Shown piece by piece: positions 55,445 to 64,000 of a stretch of DNA of 64,000 nucleotides (positions are counted from its first letter, which is position 1; each line of letters begins with the position of its first letter). The notes beneath the pieces were generated by a model. The model did not search any database. It had not been told where the DNA came from and saw only the letters and a list, made by a program, of their open reading frames with translations. Source of the DNA: Drechmeria coniospora (taxonomy: Eukaryota > Ascomycota > Sordariomycetes > Hypocreales > Ophiocordycipitaceae); contig NC_054390.1 of the NCBI RefSeq assembly GCF_001625195.1, positions 2,938,027 through 3,002,026 of the forward strand, written 5' to 3'. The position numbers and the translations under genes were made by a program.

Positions 55445-58400
55445 ATGGCCGCGTCGGCACCGGCCTCGCACAAGAAACGGGGTCGCAGGCGGAGGCTGGA
55501 CAAGCCTGCCATCTCCTCCAGGCTCATCCTCGATGACCGCATCAAGAGCGACGTCGGCACCTTCTCCGAGGACCTCTTCGCCGACCTGTTCCCTTACCTT
55601 GCCGACGGTACGTCTCGCGAGCCCTCCGTCGAGCTGCTCGACTGCCGTTGCCGCCGCTGACCTCGGTGGCTGCTTCCAGCCGTCGACGATGAAAAACCGG
55701 ACAGGATACATCACGTTGCCATCTCGCCGTGGACGCCGAACGCGACGCCGACCGAGACCGCTTGGTCGGTCGTTCCCGTCGTCCGCTCGGCCTCGCTGGC
55801 CCACTCGACCGTCCAGTTCTCGCCCTCGTCCCCGGCCCTTCAGAGCTTCGCCGTCACATTGCAGCACGTCGCACCGTCGAAGCTGTCCAGCCACAGCCGC
55901 AGCGGCATCGAAATTCTCGTCCTCGACGTGGCACCCGTGCCTCTCGACACCGTCTTCGTGAGCATCGAGAGCGAATCGACCAAGCGGCTCGAGAAGGGTG
56001 AGGGGACCTTTTACCGCGACCATCCCACGACCCCCCGACCGAGGGCGACGAAGCACGAGACGCCCGACGAGCGGCTGGCGACGGCCATCAGATCATCGCT
56101 GGCCAGTCTCCGCGTCGTCCACGCCGGAGACTTGTTTCCCTTGCCGCTCGCCCCGCACCCCGTCACCCACGTGCCGCCGAAGCCGGGCAGGATCGTGCTC
56201 TGCGAGCCCGTCGCCCAGGGAATCCTCACCGACGCGACCGAAATCGTCCTCATGCGCGGAAGGGTTCACGCCAGACATGCTCGGAGCCAGGCTTCCATGG
56301 CGGCGAACCATCGGATGCACCATGACGAGGAGGATGGCAACACCGACCAGTTCTTCTCCGCCGCCGAGGAGCGCTACCGCACCGATGCGCGAGCCGACGA
56401 GACCGAGATCGTCACCGAGACGGACACGGACACGTCCGACCCGGACCAGGCCGACGATCTTTCCGACGACTCCATGGATGACATGATTTCTCTGCAGGCG
56501 CCGTCGCTCCCGCCCACCAGTGTCAGCGCCCTGGGAACGATGCAGCCGGGCACGCCGATGACCATGGGAACCATGCGCGGACGCAAGACGAACGGCGCCA
56601 CGACCCCCGGCTCGGTGTTTTCCAACTTCACCTCCGCCACCGCTCGGCCGGACCGTTCGCGAGGGAGGCTGTTCAAGGTCCAGGGGCTTCTCCGGCCCTT
56701 GCCCGCCGACCTCCTTCACCCCAAGCCCTCGGCGGACGAGGACGAGGAAGCGAGAGTCTACGTCGACATGTCCTCCCTGTCCAAGATTGCTTGCTTCTCC
56801 GGCGACTGGGCCCACGTCGAGGTGGCCGATGAGCCGCCCCTGAACGGCTTCGGTGCCTTTGGACTCGGGAGCTTCGGTCAACCGGAGACGGAGACGTCCA
56901 ACTGGCGTCCGGTTCGCGTCTACGGCCTGCCCGAAGGGTACTCCCCCCGTCCCGTGACTCGCATCCCGAGCTCGCGCGCTGGAGAGCGGAAGATGTCCTT
57001 TTTCGAATCCCAGGTCCAGCGGCCGACAAGTCCTACCGTCTACGCCTCACCCATCCTGCTCGCCAACCTCGAGAACGCGACGCACCTCCGCATCTCGGCG
57101 CTGAAGAAGGCAGCCTACCAGGGAAAGGGCACGCTGCCCCGGTTCACGAGCGCATCGCATCCACCCTACGCCAAGGACATTGCCATCCACCACATCCGCA
57201 CGCCCATCTCTGCCGAGCGAGCCTATCAAACGGCTGTCTTGGGCGGCTTGAAGCGACACTTTGCGCAGAGAACGCGGCTCGTGCGGACCGGTGACCTCAT
57301 CGCCGTTCCCGTCGACTCGCAGCTGGGCCGCGCCCTCCAGGAAAAGCCCGGCGGCGGTTCCGAGGTTGACGACGTCATGGCCTTGACGGCCGAAGGCGAC
57401 GGCAAAGGGCAGGCCTCGACGCGCATCGACGGCGTCGCCTGGTTCAAGGTCGGACACATACGGATACAAAAAGCCGACGAGGACGAAGATGGCACGGCCG
57501 AGGCTTTTTGGGGCACCATTGCCTGCATCGACAGTTCCACCGTCGGCATGCACGGATCCGGCTTCGAGACGAGCCGGATACCCGCCGGCATACAGAGCAC
57601 CTGGCCGTATTACCTAGGCTTGAAGAAGGCACCGAGACGACATTCCGACGTGGCATCGCCAACCTTGTCGGATGCGAAACCGCACCACCTTTCTCCTCTC
57701 CGGCGAAAGCTTAGGGAGCTCTTGGCGGCGGCCACGAGCCAGAGAGCAGTTCGTCTCAAGATGCCCCCGATGGCCATCCTGATCACGTCTACCCATCGAA
57801 ACATTGGAAAGTCCACGCTTGCCGTGACCGCCTGCGCCGACATTGGGCTGCACACGTACGCGATTGACGCCTACGACATTCTCAGCGAGGGTGGTGGCAG
57901 CGGCGGCGACGTGAAGACGGAGGGCTTCTTGAGAACCCGAGCGGACCGTGCCGTGAGCTGCGGTCCGGATTGCTGCGCCCTTCTCCTCCAACACATCGAG
58001 GCGCTCACGGCGGAACGGATCGAGTCGACGTTGAAGGAGATCCTGGAGGAGACTCGGGTGCTCATCGCGACAACCAACGACGTTGACCAGGTGCCCGACG
58101 GCGTCAGGGGCCTCTTCACCCACGAGTTGGAGCTCGGTGCCCCTGACGAAGCGGAGCGAGAGGCCATTCTTCAAACGGTCATCGATGATCGAGGCATCAC
58201 CCTTGAGCCGTCGATGGACCTGAATTCGATCGCGCTGAAGACGGCCGCGTTGGTTGCCGGTGACTTGGTTGACGTTGTCGAGCGAGCTTCCATTGCTCAG
58301 CAGGCTCGGCTGGAAAAGCTGTCGTCCACGGCCGGCGGCGGCGGCGCTTTGGTGACGGTCAGGGACGTGCAGGTCGCGGGGGGGCCCTTGGCACGGAGCC

Positions 58401-59865
58401 TGACCGCGGCCGACTTTGAGGTGGCAGTCGAGGCGGCCCGCAAGAACTTTTCGGATTCGATCGGTGCGCCCAAGATCCCCAACGTCACCTGGGACGACGT
58501 CGGAGGCCTGAGCAACGTCAAGGAGGCGGTGACGGAGACGATACAGCTGCCGCTGGAGAGGCCGGAGCTGTTCGCCAAGGGCATGAAGAAGCGGTCCGGC
58601 ATTCTGTTCTACGGCCCCCCCGGAACGGGCAAAACGCTGCTGGCCAAGGCCATCGCGACCGAGTACAGCCTCAACTTTTTCAGCGTCAAGGGGCCCGAGC
58701 TCCTCAACATGTACATTGGCGAGTCGGAAGCCAACGTGCGCCGCGTCTTCCAGCGAGCGCGCGATGCCCGACCCTGCGTCGTCTTCTTTGACGAGCTCGA
58801 CTCGGTCGCGCCGAAGAGAGGCAACCAAGGCGACAGCGGCGGCGTCATGGACCGCATCGTCTCGCAACTCCTGGCCGAGCTGGATGGCATGTCGGGTGGC
58901 GAGGACGCCGGGGGCGTGTTCGTCATCGGCGCGACGAACAGACCTGATCTGTTGGATCCCGCGCTGCTCCGTCCCGGACGATTCGACAAGATGCTGTACC
59001 TCGGCGTGTCCGACACGCATGAGAAGCAGCGAACCATCCTCGAGGCACTGACCCGAAAGTGAGTCCTCCGCCTCCTCCAAACCGCTCACCACGCAGCCAT
59101 GCCTGCGTGCCGTGTTGTGTGTATCGCGTGCTGATGCGACGTCGCAGGTTCACGCTGCACCCATCCGTCTCCCTCAAGACGGTGGCCGAGAGCTTACCGT
59201 TCACCTACACCGGTGCCGACTTTTACGCCCTCTGCAGCGATGCCATGCTCAAAGCGGTCACGCGGCAGGCGGCCGGCGTGGATGCGAAGGTCAAGGCGAT
59301 CAACGCCGAACGGGGTGACGAGCTGCACCCAATATCGACGGCGTACTACTTTGACCACTACGCCACGGCCGACGACATTGCCGTCATGGTCACCGAAGCC
59401 GACTTTGCCGCCGCCCACGAGGAACTGATCCCTAGCGTCAGCGTTGGCGAGCTCGCCCACTACGAAAGGGTACGCGCCTCCTTTGAGGGTGTCGGGGAGA
59501 CGACGAGCGGGACGCGGACGCAGTCGCTGAGCAACGGCTCGGCGACTGCTGCGTTGCGGCGCAAACCAGTGGCCCCGCCATCTCCATCACAGCCTCCGCT
59601 GAAGAGCACGGTGAGCAGCTCGGTCGGATCAAGACCCTCCTCGAACGGCAAGGGAAAGGGAAAGGGAAAGGGAAAGGGAAAGGGCAAGGGAAAGGGCAAG
59701 GGAAAGGGAGTTGCGCTGAACAGCGACGACGAGTTTGAAGACTCGGACGGCGACGAACAGTTGGACAGCGGTGGTCATGCGGTCAATGGCCGGTCCAAGG
59801 GCAAAGGCAAGGCGGCGACGGGGTTTCAAGAAGGGACGGCTAGCGACGATGATGGTCTGTATTAG
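55445..59865 (+). CDS. PEX6: PEX6, peroxisomal AAA+ ATPase
   Basis: Three exons (55445-55607, 55680-59058, 59148-59865) give 1419 aa. Pex1-Pex6 is the motor that extracts the Pex5 import receptor from the peroxisomal membrane. The N-terminus (DKPAISSRLILDDRIKSDVGTFSEDLF) is the fungal Pex6 start. An acidic, disordered insertion follows (about residues 270-350, ETDTDTSDPDQADDLSDD). D1 is degenerate (STHRNIGKSTLA near residue 756). D2 is complete: Walker A GPPGTGKT near 1033, Walker B VVFFDELDS near 1088, GATNRPDLLDPALLRPGRFD near 1137. The last ~120 residues are low complexity with a (GK)n tract at 59649-59709. Phases 163+3379+718 = 4260 close exactly. Intron 2 lies between TRK and FTLHPSVSL. 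Confidence 0.94.
59645..59712 (+). repeat. GGGAAA hexamer run encoding Gly-Lys repeats in PEX6
   Basis: About eleven consecutive GGVAAR hexamers give a (Gly-Lys)n stretch near the PEX6 C-terminus, outside the conserved AAA core. A shorter GKGK echo follows at 59800. Confidence 0.9.
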
Positions 59866-60013
59866 ACTCGATGCCCGTCCTCTCTGGGAGGGGGTGACGA
59901 GGATACACCAACCCCCCTCCCCCGTCCGTTGCGACATGTGCGACGTTTATGGAGGCTCAATTCTCTTTTTACGTTTCACTGCTTCACAGAGCATCGACTA
60001 GAGGTTACAATTC

Positions 60014-60268
60014 ACGGCGCTACATAGTTTGCTGCATACTGTTCAAACCCGTGGAGGGTATGCGCTACATAGTTTGCTGAATACTTTTCAAACCCGCGGA
60101 GGGTATGATTCAATGGCCCGAAACGAATGGCGCTACATAGTTTGCTGAGTACTGTTCAAACCCGTCGAGGGTATCATGCAATGGCCCGAAACGAATGGCG
60201 CTGCATAGTTTGCTAATACTGTTCAGACCCGTCGAGGGTATGATGCAATGGCCCGAAACGAATGGCGC
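60014..60268. repeat. 45-68-bp tandem repeat downstream of PEX6
   Basis: Four units of GCGCTACATAGTTTGCTG, then ATACTGTTCAAACCCGTCG, then AGGGTATGATGCAATGGCCC and GAAACGAATG. The first unit lacks the last ~22 bp. Lies in the convergent 3' interval between PEX6 and the SH3BGR-like gene. Confidence 0.9.
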
Positions 60269-60392
60269 TTCGCAATAAAATATTGTCGTCGGGTCATGAC
60301 AAATGACCATCAATCGTCCTGCTTGCTCTCGGGCGGCGGTTGTTTCCGAGCTGCCATGTCTCATATTCATCATCGGCTTGATGGACCTCATC

Positions 60393-62141
60393 TCACTTCT
60401 CATCGCCCGACCCTTGCTTCTCCTTGTCCGCCGGAATATCTGGTTTCATTCCCACCGTGGCCTCTGGTGTCGTTCCCGCCATGGCTTCTATGTTTTTGTC
60501 CACTGTGGCCTCTGGCTTCTTGTCCGCTGCGGCCTCTGGTTTCTTGTCCGCTGTAGCCTCTGGTTTCTTATCCACTGTGGCCTCTGGCTTCTTGTCCGCT
60601 GTAGATTCTGGCTTCTTGTCCGCTGTGGCCTCTGGTTTCTTGTCCGCTGTGACCTCTGGTTTCTTGTCCGCTGCGGATTCCGGTTTCTTGTCCACAGTAG
60701 CCTCTGGTTTCGTCTCCGCCGTAGCCTCCGTCGTAGCCTCCGCCTTCTTTTCGACTACAATCTCCGGTTTCGTTTCCGCCATAGTCTCCGGCTGCTTTTC
60801 CACCATGGTCTTCGGTTCCTTTTCCGCCGTAGTCTCCGGTTTCGTTTCCACCATAGTCTCTGGTTTCTTTTCCGCCGTTGGATTCGGTGCTTTTCCCACC
60901 GCAGCCTCCGGGTTCTTGTCCACCGTCGTCTCTGGCCTCCGTTCCACCGTAGTCTCCGCTTTCTTCTCCGCCGTAGCTTCCGCCTTCTTCTCCACGATCG
61001 TCTCCAGCACACTTTCCGCCATCGCCTCTGACTTCTTGACCACCGTGACTTCCGCCATCGCCTCTGACTTCTTGACCACCGTGACTTCCGGCTTCGCATC
61101 CGGGGGCTGCTTCATCTCGGTCGTCGTCTCAGACGCCACGCCACCGTCTTTGAGGCTGACGGCCGCCAATTGCTCCGTGACGTCACCGGAGCCAGCGGAG
61201 GCAGGCCAACGGCCGCTGATCGGGCTCTGGACGCTTTCCCCCGCGAGCTCTCGGTTCTGCTCTGGACCGTCCTTCCAGGTGCCGCTGGTCGGGGACTGCA
61301 GGGTGCCGAGTCCAAGGTTGGTCGTAGCCGTCGACGACACCTCGGAAGGCTTTGCAGGCGCGGCATCGGCAGAGGTGGAGGCAGGTGGGGATGTCGGGGG
61401 GGCCGCGGTCGCGGCGTCGGTCTTCTTGCCGTGGACCTTTTCGCGCAGGCTTTTCAGGCGAAGGTCCTTGGCCTTTTGCGCTGCTTCGTCGGCGACGGAC
61501 CGCATCGGGTTGGGGGCGAGGGTGGCGGGGCTCGGCGGAGCCTTGGCCTTGCTCTCCGGTTCGGAAGACTTGGTGACGGCCGTCGTGCCGGACGGCGGCG
61601 GCGGTGCGGCGGGCGCGGCCGGGGCAGACCCGGTCTTGGACGCCGCGACGACGGTGGCGGCGGCGGCGGCCTTGTTAGATTTGATTTGCTGCTTCAGCTT
61701 GGACGGCTCGGGGGGCTTGTCGTTGATGGAGGGGATGGTGAATTCATCGTAGTGGATCTTGACGTGCAGCTTCAGCTCGCCGTACTCGTTCCAGTCTTCG
61801 ATCTCGACGAGGTCCTAGCGACAGCGTGTGAGGGATTGGCGTTTGGCACGGACAAGGTGCGGGGAGGGCAGGGGAGGGGGGCTGGGTTGACGCACGCCGA
61901 CGACCAAGCCCTCCTGGATGAGGCCGGGCAGCTTCCGGAGGCGTCCACTCTCGTCCTTGCCGGCACGACGACCCCAGAGCATGCGGGCCTTGTCATCGGT
62001 GGCGATGTCGACGGCTTTGAACGGCACGCGGTTGGCGCGGAGGATGGTCTCGAGCCGCGAGGTCGCCGTGACGATGTGCGAGGAGCCGGCGGTGAGGGAG
62101 GTGACGAGGAAGAGGGCCGGGTCGGTGGAGAGGGTCGTCAT
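60393..62141 (-). CDS. SH3BGR/thioredoxin-fold protein with long KPE-rich repeat tail
   Basis: Two exons (61896-62141, 60393-61814) give 555 aa. Residues 1-100 are a thioredoxin/glutaredoxin-like SH3BGR domain: LFLVTSLTAGSSHIVTATSR, LETILRANRVPFKAVDIATD, RMLWGRRAG, LPGLIQEGLVVG, then across the intron DLVEIEDWNEYGELK. There is no CxxC, so redox catalysis is not expected. The middle is Ala/Pro/Ser-rich. The last ~230 residues are Lys/Pro/Glu/Ala/Thr repeats of about 8-9 aa (KKPEATADKKPEATVD), likely disordered or coiled. The SH3BGR domain is the well supported part; cellular role of the fungal proteins is unclear to me. Downstream end converges on PEX6. Confidence 0.85.
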
Positions 62142-64000
62142 GGCGGAGTCGGGATGAACATGGACCCGTGCGTCTGGTAGGTGTGTGCGTCTGCGTAGGT
62201 GTGTGCGTCTGTGTCTGCGTCTGCCTCTGCCTCTGCCTCTGCGTGTGTGGTGTGCAGCCCAATGGCGAGCTGATGGTATGGAGGAGCGGAAATGAGGTTG
62301 TGATGCAACGAGTAAGTCGAGACGAGTGTCCTCAGGCCTGCGAATCCAGCATGGGCCCTCACTGGCAGCGGCGGGGGCGGGGAGGGGCCCGCTAGCCGTG
62401 AATCGGCGATGGGCAGAATCCATGGCGGTGTAGCGGGCGACGCAGCAGCCTGCCGAGCGCGGTGGACGGACAATGGCATAAACGAGAGGGAAAGAAGAAG
62501 AAAAGCGAGCGGCATGTGAGTGGCATGTGTAGAGATGACGCACGAGCACGCCGTACGCCGGGCACATGGGAAAAGTGCCCGAGGGTGAGGACGACAGGCC
62601 GTGGCGTGGCAGTGAGAGGGTACTGATGAAGGTGAACCGTCAGTACGTGCAGGACGGAGTAATGGCACTGCTAGAGGTGCAGATACCAGTACGGCACTGT
62701 ACCGAGTGCTGGACGCAGTGCCAGACGTGGTACATGCATCTAGCACGAACTGTACTGTTTTCTGGTCGTACACATACGGTGCTGCATGTACATTGACCTG
62801 CTCGGACGCCGCCGCGCCCGTGCTAGCACATGTACACTGTACGCCACTCGCTGCTCCCGGCACGCGTGTCCTTACTGTGCAGCCAGTACATGTACTTGTC
62901 GACCGCGGCACCCACTGTACATGCATGTACCGTCGCTAGGTAGCTATCAGATAGCATGGCATGACTTCTGTACAGTGGAGGAACGGTCATGTCCAGAGCA
63001 ATACGTATGTCTTGGATGCCATCACGCCATGCCATGCAGCAGCAGTGCAATGGACGGACGATTTCACTCACCTCGCCGGATGGCCGTGGGCGGACAGCCG
63101 AGACGATTTTTCATCAAGGGCACATGCACCCGTGATGATGGTGCGTGCTTGTGTAATGATGAAGATGCATTACAATGAATATACAATTGTTGATTTTGCA
63201 GCCGGGGATGCTGATCAAATGGCCAGATCAACGGGTGTCCACAACAACTTGCGAGCAAGCATTCGTCAGCACCTGTTGCCCTTGTCCTGTTGCCCTTGTC
63301 CTGTTGCCCTTGTCCTTGGTCTGCCCGGCGGCCCTGTGTTGGGCCCTTTGACTTGGACCATCCATCCTCCAAGCGTCGGGCGACACCGCTGCCGTTTGCA
63401 CGGAGTGGTGTGCTTGTACGCAAAGGGAGCCGCCATGCATCAGCGGGACCTGCCGTGCCGCGAGTCTCGGCGTACTTGCGTGGGCACGCATCTCATGGCT
63501 GTATTTCTGTTTCGTTTATTGTCACGCCGCGAGTTTGCCGGCACAGCGGAGGCCCCGAGCGGGCCTGTCGTCCGCACGCATCGGATGTCGGTAAGCCATG
63601 GTCGGGGGCTCACCATCAGGTGTCCCCGATCATGTTCGTCTCGCCCACGTCACTGCATCTTTTCAGCGCTCCCTGGACTCCATGCACAGGCAAGTGTGTC
63701 GAGGTGCCTTGCCCGCCTGCCCGTGAACAGCCCGGCCCTTGCTCGACGTGGAGCCCTCGCAAATTGCATGTCGGCGTCACTTGTCCTCGCGACGTGTTCC
63801 CTCGCCGTACTCGGTACGCCGTACCGTGCTCGGAAGTGCGTCGGCAAGTACGCATGGCATGCGTTAGTGATGAATGTAATGAACCCTTCGTCGTTGCATG
63901 AGTGTAGTCGTAGACGCGACACGCACATGGACCATGCGGGGATGCAAGAGCGACCGTGCCGGTCCCGTCCTGCAGGTACGACCCACCCCTTGTGTGGCCA
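62142..64000. other. Right end, no supported gene
   Basis: 62180-62260 has a GTGTGCGTCTGYGT microsatellite within the presumed SH3BGR-like promoter. 62640-62940 is another GTAC/TGTACATGTAC-rich patch. 63265-63325 holds four ~15-bp units of CCTGTTGCCCTTGTC. A 203-codon frame at 63290-63901 has no domain and begins inside that repeat, so it is not called. Confidence 0.45.

Noticed and set aside
63290..63901. 203-codon frame at the right end
   Set aside because: Begins inside a 15-bp tandem repeat, Cys/Pro/Arg composition typical of GC-rich non-coding DNA, no domain.
1..64000. tRNA or rRNA genes
   Set aside because: I scanned by eye for tRNA A/B-box words and rRNA core sequences and saw none convincing; a covariance search would be needed to exclude a tRNA.

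Overview
The window is nuclear DNA of a filamentous ascomycete. Short GT-AG introns with CTAAY branch points, the gene set (MMS19, ATP11, RNase T2, a fungal AB-hydrolase lipase, PEX6) and GC-rich coding regions interrupted by a very AT-rich, repeat-littered block all point to this. The protein style suggests Sordariomycetes, probably Hypocreales; the genus cannot be told from sequence reading alone.

Layout. 1-12.9 kb is ordinary GC-rich gene space: MMS19 (partial, minus), a GTACAATCAAG minisatellite, ATP11 (plus), a peroxisomal 4-coumarate/acyl-CoA ligase ending in AKL (minus), a secreted RNase T2 (minus), then the C-terminal half of a broken AB-hydrolase lipase (minus). 12.9-52.8 kb is a ~40-kb island, mostly AT-rich: DNA-transposon relics with terminal inverted repeats, GC-rich minisatellites, a truncated GH18 chitinase, an extraordinary intron-packed gene (26394-37154), and a giant decayed adhesin with ~72 repeats of 37 aa and a GLEYA/PA14 C-terminus (40.4-50.1 kb). 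52.4-54.06 kb holds the N-terminal half of the same lipase plus a second partial copy of its 5' end. 55.4-64 kb returns to gene space: PEX6 (plus) and an SH3BGR/thioredoxin-fold protein with a long KPE-rich repeat tail (minus).

Main discovery. Between 26.4 and 37.2 kb almost no long ORF exists, yet the DNA is periodic: a fungal branch point (CTAAT/CTGAT/CTAAC), then TAG/CAG, then exactly three nucleotides, then a donor (GTAAGT, GTATGT, GTACGT, GTGAGT), every ~65-70 bp. Exon 1 encodes a signal peptide. The next 91 exons are each 3 nt, a single codon. In all I place about 150 exons, about 132 of them single codons, none of those triplets a stop. The product would be a secreted protein of about 274 aa from 10.8 kb of gene (under 8% coding), with four cysteines and N-glycosylation sequons, some assembled across three consecutive exons. 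I know of no described gene with this architecture.

The island appears to interrupt the lipase gene. The N-terminal half lies on the right flank and the C-terminal half on the left flank, both on the minus strand and in the right order, meeting at the same Pro-Arg-Met-x-Ala residues. The secreted or surface genes (microexon gene, adhesin, chitinase) thus sit in a TE-rich accessory compartment between housekeeping genes.
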